The notes under the pieces were generated by a model, which was not told the DNA's origin, made no database searches, and saw only the letters and a list, made by a program, of their open reading frames with translations. A program made the position numbers and the translations under genes. From Saccharibacillus brassicae (GTDB lineage Bacteria > Bacillota > Bacilli > Paenibacillales > Paenibacillaceae), in the NCBI RefSeq assembly GCF_006542275.1, contig NZ_CP041217.1, positions 124,001-188,000 of the forward strand: a stretch of DNA of 64,000 bases, written 5' to 3'. Each line of letters starts with the position of its first letter. Position 1 is the first letter of the stretch. Shown here piece after piece: positions 1 to 8,814 of the stretch.

Positions 1-1719
1 CTCTCCGCCGCGGCCGGCTTCGCCCTGCGGCTCGTCCAGCTGCGGCAGGCGCAGCGCCGGCAGGCCGTCGGCGTTGCCGAGCAGCCCGGCGAGTTCCTGC
101 TCGCGCAGGTCCAGCGCTTCGCGGACTTCGCGGCGCAGCCGCGCTTTGCCCGCGAGCTCGGACGCCTGGAGCACCTGCCGGCTGATCTCGGCCAACTGCT
201 CCCCGCCCTGCGGCTCGGCATCTTCCAGCAGGCTGTCGGCGAACTCCAGCGATGCCCGGCGGAAGCGGGCGAGCGCTTCGCCGCGCAGATCGCCGGAGAA
301 ATTCATGACGTATTCCGGCGACAGCCGCACGTCTTCGCGGAGCAGGCCGGACACCCAGCCGCCCTCGACGCGCGGCAGCGCCTGTTCCAGCCGCGTCTCC
401 TGCCCGGCGTCCCAGACGCCCAGTTCCCGTCCGAAAGCCCGCAGCCGTTCGCGCACATGCACGTCGAGTCCCGCTTCCACCCGCTCGGCGAAATCGGCAG
501 CGACCGCGGCGAGCCGGTCTTCGCGCTCTTTTTCGGTCCGCTTTTTCGAGCCGAACAAGCCGCCGGCGCGGAATCCCGGCGCCGACGCTTCCAGATAGAG
601 CTGGATCAGGTCGCGCAGCGAAGCCGGCATGATCGGCGCGTTGTCGAGCGTGCGGCCGATCTCGTTCATAAGCCGGTCGCGCAGATTGCGCCCGCGATCG
701 GCCAATTCGCTCTGCTGCGATTGAAGCGCTTGCAGGCTGGCTTCGGCTTCGTATTCGACTTCTTCCTCTTCGGCGCTCAGGCTTGCCGCTTCGCCCGGGC
801 GAACGTCGCGCTCGCGCAGCAGATGCCGGTCCAGCAAATCCTGCGCCGCCAGACGCACGCCGCGTTCAAGCAGCTGTTCGCGTTCTTCGAACAGCCGGCC
901 GATCAGCGCGACGAAGCGGTTCCACCCGCTGAGCGGATGATCCGGACGCTTGACGGACAAATAGAGCACGTCCGCCGTTTGAATCTGCCAATCGGAGAAC
1001 GTGCGCTCGACCGTTTCCCGGTAATGGGCAAACGACAGCTCCGTCTCGCGGTGCTTGTCCACCTGGTTGACGATCAGCACGAGCGGCTTGCCGAGATCGG
1101 ACAAGCTTTTGGCGAACGCCAGATTCGTCTCCGATTGGACATGGTTGTAATCCATGACGTAGAAGACGACGTCCGCCAAATGCAGCGCGGCGTCGGTCGC
1201 CGAAGCATGCGCCGCATCGGTGGAATCGACGCCCGGCGTATCGAGGAACGCGCCTCCGCCCTGCAGCAGCGGAATATCGCCCCAGATTTCGACCGTGGCG
1301 TACGATTCCCCGTCTTTGCAGTAGCGGGCGAGCGCGCCTTCCATTTCTTCCGGCGCCAGCACGAGCTTGCGCTCGCCGCTGCCGGACGGCAGACCGGCGG
1401 ACGCCGCTTCCGAAGCAGTGTCCGCCGGATGCAGCGTAATCTCCGCCCGGCGCTCGCCGCTGCGGATAATCGCGGCATTGGCCGTCGTCGGAAGCGGGCC
1501 GGACGGCAGCAGCGGCCCTCCGCACAGCGCGTTGATCAGACTCGACTTGCCGGCCGAGAAATGACCGAGAAAAGCAAGCGTCAGCTCGCGATCGTTCCAT
1601 TTTCGTTCCAGTTGGCCGATCTTGGCCGCCGTTTCGGGATCTTCATACAAAACTAGAGCGGCACGCAGCCGCTCTAGTTTTTGGTGCAGATCCCCGGATT
1701 TCATTGTCGTGTCCGCCAT
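1..1719 (-). CDS. Dynamin-family GTPase, N-terminal part (cut by window edge)
   Basis: The reading frame is open from an ATG at 1719 to the left edge without a stop, so at least 573 N-terminal residues are present and the C-terminus is missing. The product begins MADTTMKSGD. Near residue 52 it has the P-loop GHFSAGKSS, then PTT at about 77-79, DTPG at about residue 163 (G3) and NQVDK at about 217 (G4), in the order and spacing of bacterial dynamin-like GTPases. The family remodels or fuses membranes; B. subtilis DynA (YpbR) is a tandem double dynamin, and the length here fits either a single or a double copy. The start has GGAGGAAC a few bases upstream. A perfect 14-bp inverted repeat lies inside codons 13-24 (see findings). 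Confidence 0.93.
   Translation of the reverse strand, partial: MADTTMKSGDLHQKLERLRAALVLYEDPETAAKIGQLERKWNDRELTLAFLGHFSAGKSSLINALCGGPLLPSGPLPTTANAAIIRSGERRAEITLHPADTASEAASAGLPSGSGERKLVLAPEEMEGALARYCKDGESYATVEIWGDIPLLQGGGAFLDTPGVDSTDAAHASATDAALHLADVVFYVMDYNHVQSETNLAFAKSLSDLGKPLVLIVNQVDKHRETELSFAHYRETVERTFSDWQIQTADVLYLSVKRPDHPLSGWNRFVALIGRLFEEREQLLERGVRLAAQDLLDRHLLRERDVRPGEAASLSAEEEEVEYEAEASLQALQSQQSELADRGRNLRDRLMNEIGRTLDNAPIMPASLRDLIQLYLEASAPGFRAGGLFGSKKRTEKEREDRLAAVAADFAERVEAGLDVHVRERLRAFGRELGVWDAGQETRLEQALPRVEGGWVSGLLREDVRLSPEYVMNFSGDLRGEALARFRRASLEFADSLLEDAEPQGGEQLAEISRQVLQASELAGKARLRREVREALDLREQELAGLLGNADGLPALRLPQLDEPQGEAGRGGE
1649..1681. repeat. Perfect 14-bp inverted repeat inside the dynamin gene
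   Basis: The arms AAAACTAGAGCGGC and GCCGCTCTAGTTTT are separated by 5 bases. It lies about 40-70 nt downstream of the dynamin start codon and is followed by T residues on the plus strand, so it resembles an intrinsic terminator within a coding region. Confidence 0.8.
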
Positions 1720-1764
1720 ATGTTCCTCCAGGTTCGATGCCGTGTCCGCTTTTTCAAGCCGATC

Positions 1765-2031
1765 TTAAACGGTTGGGATAAAAATTTCGAAAATTTTGCC
1801 GTGCTGCAAAATCGTGATGTTGCGTTTCTTGTCGCGCATGACGACGACTTCGGGCTTCAGGCGCATCTGCTCGACGTATTCTTCCGGAATCTCGCTGACG
1901 CTGCCTACCGTTACGCCTTCGATTTCCATGTCGTCATTTTCCGGGATGTCGCTGATCAGCACCTGCTCGAAAATATCCGAAAATTTCTCAAACTCGTTCG
2001 TGTATACCGTAACGCATCTCATGTTTTCCAT
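1765..2031 (-). CDS. Small conserved protein of unknown function (88 aa)
   Basis: The product starts MENMRCVTVYTNEF and ends in a hydrophobic strand ILQHGKIFEIFIPTV. It is acidic with no signal peptide or membrane segment, so it is probably cytosolic. The chosen start at 2031 has AGAGG nine bases upstream; the in-frame ATG at 2040 sits directly on the ribosome-binding site and is less likely. It lies between nth and the dynamin gene, all on the minus strand, with a 45-base gap to the dynamin start. I recognise it only as a protein commonly seen next to these genes in Paenibacillaceae and assign no function. Confidence 0.8.
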   Translation of the reverse strand: MENMRCVTVYTNEFEKFSDIFEQVLISDIPENDDMEIEGVTVGSVSEIPEEYVEQMRLKPEVVVMRDKKRNITILQHGKIFEIFIPTV

Positions 2032-2084
2032 ACTGTCCATCCTCTTTTGTATGTGATTTGCCTAACTGTGTGCAGGTCGCCCGT

Positions 2085-2756
2085 TCAACCCGATTTGCGC
2101 GTTCTGCGCACCGTCGACGTTTTCATGCGTTTTTTGCCTTCTTTGCATACGTCGAGCAGCGGACAGACCTGACAATTGGGCGATTGGGCTTTGCAGTGGT
2201 ACCGGCCGAAAAAAATAAGACGGTGGTGCGTGAGCGTCCATTCTTCCCTCGGCACTTTTTTCATCAGCTTCTTCTCGACTTCCAGCACGGAATCGCCTTC
2301 CGCCGCAAGCCCGAGCCGTTTGGAGACCCGCTCGACATGCGTATCGACCGCGATCGCCGGCATGTCGAACGCGTTGGAGACGACGACGTTTGCCGTCTTG
2401 CGGCCGACGCCGGGAAGCTTGACCAGCTCGTCGTGCGCGCTCGGAACTTCGCCGCCGTACTGCTCGATCAGCAGATGGCACAGGCTCTGGATATGCTTCG
2501 CCTTGTTCCGGTACAACCCGATCCGGCGAATATCCTGTTCCAGTTCCTCGCGCGGCACCGAGACGTAATCCGCCGGAGCCCGATACTTTTCAAACAGATC
2601 CTTCGTCACTTTATTGACCGTCACATCCGTGCACTGGGCCGACAGCAGCACCGCGATCGTCAGTTCGAACGCATTGCGGTGATCCAGCTCGCAGCGCGCG
2701 TCCGGATACATGCCGGCAATCGTATCCAGGATGTGTCTGACTTTGGCGTTTGTCAT
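2085..2756 (-). CDS. nth: Endonuclease III (DNA glycosylase/AP lyase)
   Basis: The 223-residue product is full length for the family. It removes oxidised pyrimidines and cleaves the abasic site in base excision repair. The helix-hairpin-helix LPGVGRKTANVV carries the catalytic lysine K120, and VDTHV carries the catalytic aspartate D138, at the same numbers as in E. coli Nth. The iron-sulphur cluster ligands are C188, C195, C198 and C204 (C-x6-C-x2-C-x5-C). In B. subtilis nth sits next to dnaD and asnS; here those genes are about 24 kb away, so the neighbourhood is rearranged. Confidence 0.97.
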   Translation of the reverse strand: MTNAKVRHILDTIAGMYPDARCELDHRNAFELTIAVLLSAQCTDVTVNKVTKDLFEKYRAPADYVSVPREELEQDIRRIGLYRNKAKHIQSLCHLLIEQYGGEVPSAHDELVKLPGVGRKTANVVVSNAFDMPAIAVDTHVERVSKRLGLAAEGDSVLEVEKKLMKKVPREEWTLTHHRLIFFGRYHCKAQSPNCQVCPLLDVCKEGKKRMKTSTVRRTRKSG

Positions 2757-2816
2757 GGCTCAATCCTTTTCCCGCGTCGCGATTCCGAACGGTGAACGCA
2801 ATCCGATGCCAAAGAC

Positions 2817-2859
2817 AAACCGGCCGGTACGAACGATAGCGTTCGCACCGAACCGGCTT
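2817..2859 (-). terminator. Hairpin terminator after the SLH-protein gene
   Basis: A long stem (GCGAACG/CGTTCGT core extended by CCGG pairs) with loop CTAT lies about 30 bases beyond the stop codon of the SLH gene and before nth. The T-run is weak (GTTTGTCTTT), so it may be only partly efficient. Confidence 0.6.
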
Positions 2860-2890
2860 GGCCGTACCCGACGGTTCGACGGGCGGTAAT

Positions 2891-5650
2891 CTATTGCTTC
2901 ACGAGTTCATACACGACGTTGTTATTCAGATACAATACGATTTTATCATCTCCGACGAGCGATTGCACGCTGATATTCGCCGCTCCCTGGTGAACCCAGG
3001 CTTCGGGCGCCAGCTTGTACCTATTGTTTTCCGTCGATCCCGGCGTAATCTTGACGTAGACCGCCTGCGCGGCGGCGTCGTATCTCCAGAAACTTTTGCT
3101 GAGCGCCTGGAGAACGGTGAACGACGTGCTGCCGTCGGGCTGCACGGTCGCCTGCACGTGCTGGCCGGCCGCAAGCGTCGACGCGGCGGACACGACCGTA
3201 CCGTTCTGGTTGACGTTCAGCGGCGAGACGGCGCCGGAATACGTGCGCGTCGCCCCCGTCGAAGTCAGCAGCGTTACGGAACGCGCCGCTGCGTCGACGC
3301 TCTGGATCGTGCCGATCGCGCTGTCGGCGAGGCGGACTTTGGACACGTCCGGACCGTTGAACGTCACGTCGACGAGCTGGCCGTTCGCAAGTCCGGCATA
3401 GCCGATCTGCGTGCCCTGCACGTTGACGATCGCCTGGTTGTCGACGAACAGGCTCGCCGATACGCCGGCCTGTTCGACGTTCAGGCGGCTGCTGCCCGGC
3501 GCCGTGCCGGTCACGCGGAACTGCTTCGTCGTCTGGACGGCGACGGACTGCAGCGCGACGCGGTCCGCGTACAGCGCAGCCGTGACCCGGTCGCCCGGCT
3601 TGACGTTGTTCATCGTGGCGTTGCTCACGCCGTACGCCTGCACGGCCGTGCCGGTCGAGCCGTAAGGCAGCTTGACGCTCGTGCCGTCGCCGAGCTTGAG
3701 CGTCAGCATCATCGAAGCGGGATCGACCCGCTCGACCGTGCCTTCGTATTTGTAGACGATCTCCAGCGAGACCAGGCGGCTGCCGACCGCGGTCAGGTTC
3801 AATCCGCGGCCTTTGATCAGCAGCGGCTCGATGCCTTTGAGCGTCGGCGAAGGCGCATTATAGGCAAGCTTCGTAGTCGCGTCCACCGTGAAAGCGTACG
3901 GCTTGCCCGCCGCGTCGATGACCGCCAGCACGCCGGTCGCCGCGTCGTACGAACTGACCGCCGCGAACGCCAGCTGCGTCGCTTCGCGGTCTTTGACCAC
4001 GATCCGGGTCACTTCGCCGCTGCCGCTCAGCGTCAATTCCACGCGGTCGCCCAGCGCTTTGTCCGCGATCAGATCCTGCAGCGCGGCGTTTTTGCCGCCG
4101 ACGACCACTTCCGCTTTGGGCGCGATCAGCTTGACTTCGAGCGCGCCGGCGTCCGTCTTGTACGTCAGCGTCGAACCGTCCGAAGAGATCTGGTACAGCA
4201 GCGCCGTCACGGCACGCTCCACGCTCTGCATCACTTCGACGGTACGAACGACGTTGTTCTCGATCACATAACGGATTTGGCTGCCGACTTTGAGATCCGA
4301 CGCGGCCAAAATCTCGTTGCGGTAGCGGATGATCGACGTCGGGTCGAGCTTGTAGACTTCGGACAGGCCGGTCGAGCCGATAAACGTGACCGTTCCCGCC
4401 GCGGCGTCCACAGCCGCCACGGTGCCGGTATCCGTCTTGCTGACGTTGCCCGACGTCACCTGCACGGTCAGAATCTTGTTCTGGCCGGAGTACGTTTCGC
4501 GCAGCAGCGACACGCGGCTGCCGGCGCTGATATTTTTCGCTTCGATCCGGCTGCCGTTCGCGTCGAGGAACACGGTGGACGCGTCATATTCGTATTTCGG
4601 GTAATCCGTCGCCGTTTTGAGGAACAGCGTGTTCGTGCCCGTCAAGCGGTCGAACTCGCCGGACAGCGTCTCGACCTGCGCTTTCGGATCGACGATCTCG
4701 ACGTAACCGGCCTGGGCGTTCGCTCCGGCGACCGTCACTCGGGTGTACAGCTTCAACTCGGAAGGCTGGACCCGCGTCTCGGACCCGGCCGCAAAATAAG
4801 GCGTGGACGCGTTCAGCGCGTACGTCGCGTTCTGGCCGTTTGCGTACAGCGTCACGGAATTGGCGCTCAGAGCGGTCACGATGCCTGTCGTCATGCCCGC
4901 GTATGTAGGCGTAATATGCGCTTCGGCCCGGCTGAAGAACGTCGCCATCTGGGCGCGCGTCACGGAACCGGCCGGATTGAACTTGTTGTTCTCCATCCCC
5001 TGCGCGATACCGAGACTGACAGCGGTGCTGACGTAGCCTACGCTGGTTTTGGAAATGTCGGCGTTATCGGCAAAAGAGGTCGAGCCGGCGGACTGCGCCT
5101 CGGCTTCCTTGCCGATCGCGCGCACCAGAATCCGGGTTACCCACTCGCGGCTTGCCGGCTGCGTGCCCCACGCTTTGCCGTCGGCGTCTTTTTCCTCCGC
5201 CGATCGGATCAGCCCTTTGTCGAGCGCAAGATCGACGTACGGCTTGAAATAATTGTTCACGGTCAAGCCGTCCGGTACGATCGCCGTCTCGATCGTGCCG
5301 AGTTCTTTGCCCGCTCCGATGAAACGGATCGCCATCGTGATCGCTTCCTGGCGGGTAATGTTGTCGCCCGGCTTGAACTGGCCGTTCTGGCCCAGCACGA
5401 TACCCTGCGCGGCGAGCTTGTAAATATGTTTCTCGGCCCAGTAGCCGGTCTTGACGTCGCCGAACCCGGTCGACGCGGCTGCCGCCGGTGCCGATGCCGC
5501 CGGTACCGCAGTCGTCGCCGGCGTCTCCGCCGCGAAAGCGAACGTGCCTCCGCCCGCTCCCATCATGACGGCCAGAACGGCCGGAACCACCTTGTTGATT
5601 TTGCCGGTCTTTATGCCCGAAGGCCGCCGGTTGGATTTGGAATGCTGCAT
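2891..5650 (-). CDS. S-layer homology (SLH) domain cell-surface protein
   Basis: The 919-residue product has a basic N-terminus, a hydrophobic stretch at about 20-40 and a likely signal-peptidase site near AFAA-ETP (residue 40). Three SLH domains follow: about 61-112 (TGFGDVKTGYWAEKHI...), 132-180 and 192-244 (...NNKFNPAGSVTRAQMATFF). SLH triplets anchor proteins to pyruvylated secondary cell-wall polymer. The remaining ~670 residues are Val/Thr/Ser-rich beta-strand-like sequence with repeated units around 50-70 residues, but no recognised enzyme domain. The start at 5650 has AAGGGG nine bases upstream; an upstream in-frame start would add 18 unlikely residues. It is probably exported and wall-bound. 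A structural S-layer role is possible but not shown. Confidence 0.9.
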   Translation of the reverse strand: MQHSKSNRRPSGIKTGKINKVVPAVLAVMMGAGGGTFAFAAETPATTAVPAASAPAAAASTGFGDVKTGYWAEKHIYKLAAQGIVLGQNGQFKPGDNITRQEAITMAIRFIGAGKELGTIETAIVPDGLTVNNYFKPYVDLALDKGLIRSAEEKDADGKAWGTQPASREWVTRILVRAIGKEAEAQSAGSTSFADNADISKTSVGYVSTAVSLGIAQGMENNKFNPAGSVTRAQMATFFSRAEAHITPTYAGMTTGIVTALSANSVTLYANGQNATYALNASTPYFAAGSETRVQPSELKLYTRVTVAGANAQAGYVEIVDPKAQVETLSGEFDRLTGTNTLFLKTATDYPKYEYDASTVFLDANGSRIEAKNISAGSRVSLLRETYSGQNKILTVQVTSGNVSKTDTGTVAAVDAAAGTVTFIGSTGLSEVYKLDPTSIIRYRNEILAASDLKVGSQIRYVIENNVVRTVEVMQSVERAVTALLYQISSDGSTLTYKTDAGALEVKLIAPKAEVVVGGKNAALQDLIADKALGDRVELTLSGSGEVTRIVVKDREATQLAFAAVSSYDAATGVLAVIDAAGKPYAFTVDATTKLAYNAPSPTLKGIEPLLIKGRGLNLTAVGSRLVSLEIVYKYEGTVERVDPASMMLTLKLGDGTSVKLPYGSTGTAVQAYGVSNATMNNVKPGDRVTAALYADRVALQSVAVQTTKQFRVTGTAPGSSRLNVEQAGVSASLFVDNQAIVNVQGTQIGYAGLANGQLVDVTFNGPDVSKVRLADSAIGTIQSVDAAARSVTLLTSTGATRTYSGAVSPLNVNQNGTVVSAASTLAAGQHVQATVQPDGSTSFTVLQALSKSFWRYDAAAQAVYVKITPGSTENNRYKLAPEAWVHQGAANISVQSLVGDDKIVLYLNNNVVYELVKQ

Positions 5651-5703
5651 ATGATTTGATCCCCTTCCCGATTTGTCCAAACGAAATAGCGCTAAACATA
5701 GCA

Positions 5704-5742
5704 ATTCGCCGCCGGCGTTTTGCTTTCCTGCCGGCGGCGAAT
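5704..5742 (-). terminator. Perfect 13-bp stem between amidase and SLH genes
   Basis: ATTCGCCGCCGGC and its exact complement flank a 13-base loop in the 130-base gap downstream of the amidase stop. The stem is very stable but is not followed by a good T-run, so it may act as a 3' mRNA end or as part of the SLH-gene leader. Confidence 0.5.
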
Positions 5743-5780
5743 ATATGAAAGAATCGTAACTATTTGCAAGCTGCAGGCTT

Positions 5781-7199
5781 TTACACGCCCAGATATTCGG
5801 TCAGGCCGCGGGCAATCGCTTCTGCCACGCGCTGCTGGAACTCTTCCGTTCTGAGCTGGGCCGCTTCCGCGGCGTTGCTTACGAAGCCGATCTCCAGCAG
5901 GGCGGCCGGCATCGTCGTTTCGCGAATGACGTGGAAATTGCCGTATTGGACTTTGCGGTCCTTGAAGCCGGTAGCGGCCAGAATGTACTTGTGCAGCGTA
6001 GTCGCAAGCGCTTTGCTGTCTCCGCGCTGATAGTACGTTTCGGTGCCGCTTGCGGCCGAAGAACCGCTGTTGTTATGAATCGAGACGAAGACGTCGGCGT
6101 TGACGTTTTTCGCGACGCGGACGCGTTCTTTGAGTTCCAGGAACGTATCGTCGCTGCGCGTCATGACGATGTCGACGTTCGGGTTCTTTTTCAAAATGGC
6201 GGCGACTTTGAGCGCCAGGCCAAGATTGACGTCTTTTTCCCGCACACCGGTCGGTCCGACCGCGCCTGGGTCGTGATCGCCGTGTCCGGCATCGATCACG
6301 ATCACTTTTTTGCCGTTGCCGCCTACGCCCGTGATCGGCGCCGTCACTTTGTCGAGCGTGACGAACAGCGAAGTGCCTTCGGTCGACAGCTTATAGTTGT
6401 TGGCGCTTTTGAGGTCGATCACGACCTGCACGCTGTTCGTCGAACCTTTCGGTACGAAGTAGCGGATCTGCGACACGTTGTCCGCGTTCGACGCGGAGAT
6501 CGTGCCGATCTCGCCGACCGCGAGATTGCCGCCGATCGAGCTGCCGAACCGCGTGTTCGGCAGTTCGACCAGAATGCGGTCGGGACCCGACAGCACCGAA
6601 TCTTTGGCGATGACCGCTTTGTCGGTCGAGATCATCAGGCGATTGTCGCTGAAGCTGATCGCTTTGACTTCCGCCGAAGGCGTAACCGGCGTCTCTACGG
6701 GCGTGCCCGGTACGACCGTGCCTCCGTCCGTGCTGCCCGGATTCGCTCCGACCTGTCCGCCCGCGGGATTGCCCTGCGTGAACAGATACACGGTCTTGGC
6801 CGCGTTTTGCCATTTGACCTGCAGACCGAGCTGTGCGCTGACGAAACGCAGCGGAACGTAAGTCGTTTCTTTTTGGGCCATGGCCGGCTGCGTAAGCGGC
6901 ACGATCGCTCCGTTTGCCGTAGCCGCTTTCTGGTTAATGGTGAGTACGACGGTATCCGCACCGCTGCCGATGGTAACCTGCTGAGCCGCCTGGTTCCATC
7001 CGACCTTGTAACCCAGTTCCTCGGAGACGACCCGGATCGGAACCATCGTCGTCTGACTTACGGTCAAGACGTCCGCATTGGCCAATTCTCGATTGTCCAG
7101 CATGATTCGGGTGTCCGACGAGGCCGCTTGTCCCGTATGCGGGAGCAAGAACATCAGCATCAGGACTGCCATTACTGTCGTTAACACGTACTTTTTCAT
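5781..7199 (-). CDS. N-acetylmuramoyl-L-alanine amidase with stalk and AMIN domains
   Basis: The 472-residue product cuts the amide bond between muramic acid and the stem peptide of peptidoglycan, outside the membrane. A signal peptide at 1-25 (MKKYVLTTVMAVLMLMFLLP...) is followed by a copper-amine-oxidase-N-like domain (about 30-140, with repeated VPIRVVSEELGY and VPLRFVSAQLGL motifs), a Gly/Pro/Thr-rich linker (about 143-173), an AMIN domain (about 176-285) and an Amidase_3 catalytic domain (298-472). The zinc ligands and catalytic residues are visible: H306 in DAGHG, E321 in VREKD, H375 in SIHNN and E436 in LEIGF. AMIN domains usually target the enzyme within the wall. The ATG at 7199 has AGAGGTGG upstream. 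Confidence 0.95.
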   Translation of the reverse strand: MKKYVLTTVMAVLMLMFLLPHTGQAASSDTRIMLDNRELANADVLTVSQTTMVPIRVVSEELGYKVGWNQAAQQVTIGSGADTVVLTINQKAATANGAIVPLTQPAMAQKETTYVPLRFVSAQLGLQVKWQNAAKTVYLFTQGNPAGGQVGANPGSTDGGTVVPGTPVETPVTPSAEVKAISFSDNRLMISTDKAVIAKDSVLSGPDRILVELPNTRFGSSIGGNLAVGEIGTISASNADNVSQIRYFVPKGSTNSVQVVIDLKSANNYKLSTEGTSLFVTLDKVTAPITGVGGNGKKVIVIDAGHGDHDPGAVGPTGVREKDVNLGLALKVAAILKKNPNVDIVMTRSDDTFLELKERVRVAKNVNADVFVSIHNNSGSSAASGTETYYQRGDSKALATTLHKYILAATGFKDRKVQYGNFHVIRETTMPAALLEIGFVSNAAEAAQLRTEEFQQRVAEAIARGLTEYLGV

Positions 7200-7570
7200 T
7201 CTTCACATCCACCTCTAACTTTTTCGCTTTTTTCGCCGGAATTGCCTTCTTCCCGCGCTTGCTCCCAAACGCGGTCGGAAAGATTCCGAACTATTGACAT
7301 CCCAACAGGTGCTCACGTTAAGCTTAGACGCGGACTTTTCTCGAAAGTTGCGGCTTTTATTTCAATTCTGTCATCAATTCCGAATTCGATTCGGCTGTTG
7401 ACGGCTATTTCTTATGTATCGGCACGGAAGGTGCGCGAAGCTTAGAGCTTTGCGAAAAAACCTTCCGTCTTTTTTTTGCTTTTTTTGCGCGCGGCACCTG
7501 AAACGATCCCGTATTCGGTCGGTGCGGCACTTCTGCCGCACGCCGCCCGGTCGTTATCGAATCTGCGCCT
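7200..7570. other. Gene-free stretch upstream of the amidase
   Basis: About 370 bases without a convincing gene. The end near 7528-7547 holds the hairpin GTGCGGC-AGAAGT-GCCGCAC just after the stop of the siderophore-binding gene, a likely 3' end. At 7467-7487 the plus strand has two T-runs separated by GC. I could not identify the amidase promoter with confidence. Confidence 0.5.
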
Positions 7571-8536
7571 TTACTGCGAAGAGACGGATTCGAGCCGCGA
7601 AATCGCTTCGCCCGCGATACTTTCCGCCGGCGTAATGCCGCGGAAACGGGTCCAGACGTCGCGGTCGACTTCATACACACGGCCCGCTTTGACCGCGCGC
7701 AGTCCTTGCCACACGGACGTCTTTGCCCACTGGTCGGTAATCGGCATTTCGTCGTCGGTCGCGATAAAGATCGCGTCGGGATCGGCTTCGACGATGCCTT
7801 CGAGCCCAAGTTCCGGGTACGGCTCTTCCTCGCTGCCGCTTGCCACGTTCTCCAGCCCGATTCGCTGTATCACCTGACCCGCGTACGAAAACGCACTGTG
7901 CGCGTTCAGGCCGTCTTTGCGGGCGACGCCGATCAACACTTTGCGAACCGGCAGCTTTTCCGCTTTTGCTTGCAGCAGCTCCATCGCTTCGGCATGCTGT
8001 TTCAGCCGCGCTTCGCCTTCCGCTTCCCGTCCGACCGCGGCCGCGATCTGGCGGAAATCGCCGAGGCTGTCGTCGTACGAGCCTTTGCGGCTGTTGAGGA
8101 TCAGCGTCGGGGCGACAGCCCGCAATTTGTCGAGAATGGCCGTATGGCGATCGGTATCGCCCAGAATCAAGTCCGGCGCGCTGGCCAGTATCGCTTCGAT
8201 GTCCGGCGCGGACCTTTCCCCGAGCGGGGCATAATCGAGCGGCTGTCCGCCGTTGAGCTTGCGCATCGCGGCGGCTTTGCCGTCGTCGGCGATACCGACC
8301 GGCGTCACGCCGAGCGCCAGCAGATCGCCCGCGAACGACCATTCCAGCGCCGCGACCCGGGCCGCCGGCTTGGCCAGGTCCACGTCTCCCGACGTGCCGG
8401 TCAGCCGGATCGCGGAACCGGACACCGGCGCCGACGCTTCCGATGCCGCCGGCTTCGAATCGGAGCCGCAGCCTGCGAGCAGCCCCAGGCCGAGCAGCGC
8501 GGCGGCGGCCCATATTGTGTTTTGCTTTTTGTTCAT
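7571..8536 (-). CDS. Iron-siderophore ABC transporter substrate-binding lipoprotein
   Basis: The 321-residue product has a lipoprotein signal (MNKKQNTIW..., lipobox LLAGC, C23), then the two-lobed fold of iron-complex binding proteins: ARVAALEWSFAGDLLALGVTPVGIADD near the start, APDLILGD and PTLILN in the first lobe, and VLIGVARKDGLNAHS, EGIVEADPDAIFIATDD and GRVYEVDRDVW in the second. It would capture Fe(III)-siderophore outside the membrane and deliver it to a permease, which is not encoded nearby. The second of two adjacent ATGs (8536) is chosen because AGGAG lies seven bases upstream. A Fur-type palindrome just upstream indicates repression by iron. Confidence 0.88.
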   Translation of the reverse strand: MNKKQNTIWAAAALLGLGLLAGCGSDSKPAASEASAPVSGSAIRLTGTSGDVDLAKPAARVAALEWSFAGDLLALGVTPVGIADDGKAAAMRKLNGGQPLDYAPLGERSAPDIEAILASAPDLILGDTDRHTAILDKLRAVAPTLILNSRKGSYDDSLGDFRQIAAAVGREAEGEARLKQHAEAMELLQAKAEKLPVRKVLIGVARKDGLNAHSAFSYAGQVIQRIGLENVASGSEEEPYPELGLEGIVEADPDAIFIATDDEMPITDQWAKTSVWQGLRAVKAGRVYEVDRDVWTRFRGITPAESIAGEAISRLESVSSQ

Positions 8537-8588
8537 GTTCATTCTCCTGACTTCTTCGTTCTGACTTGTTCGTTCTGTAGACCCAACG

Positions 8589-8605
8589 TTGATAATCATT
8601 ATCAA
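8589..8605. promoter_or_regulatory. Fur-type iron box
   Basis: The sequence TTGATAAT-C-ATTATCAA is a perfect 17-bp palindrome matching the 7-1-7 Fur consensus TGATAATnATTATCA. It lies 53 bases upstream of the siderophore-binding lipoprotein start codon, where it could block the promoter. Confidence 0.85.
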
Positions 8606-8656
8606 TACACACCAGTCTAGCAGACTTTGCCGACGCCGGCCAGCCTTTTGAAATTC

Positions 8657-8700
8657 ACGCTTGATTGACGCCTGATTGACACTTGATTGACGCTTGGTTG
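8657..8700. repeat. Four tandem 11-bp repeats
   Basis: The units acgcttgattg, acgcctgattg, acacttgattg and acgcttggttg follow each other without gaps, just upstream of the Fur box and downstream of leuD. Confidence 0.8.
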
Positions 8701-8720
8701 CATCCTGACCGACCACGCCG

Positions 8721-8754
8721 AAAAGCGCCGCCGGCCCTAAGGCCAAACGGCGCT
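8721..8754 (-). terminator. Terminator after leuCD
   Basis: On the minus strand AGCGCCGTTTGGCC, loop TTAG and GGCCGGCGGCGCTTTT form a GC-rich hairpin ending in a short T-run, about 60 bases beyond the leuD stop. Confidence 0.75.
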
Positions 8755-8814
8755 GCTGCTTCTGTTCTTATCGGTGCTGCCGCGTTCTACTGCGTGCCGC
8801 GAACGGCCCTGGCG

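Noticed and set aside
457..1656. Plus-strand ORF opposite the dynamin gene
   Set aside because: Arg/Ala/Phe-rich composition typical of a shadow frame; the minus strand encodes a GTPase with all nucleotide motifs.
2858..5659. Long plus-strand ORF of 933 residues opposite the SLH gene
   Set aside because: Arg/Asp/Val-rich antisense shadow of the SLH gene in GC-rich DNA; no ribosome-binding site or family motif, while the minus strand has clear SLH domains.
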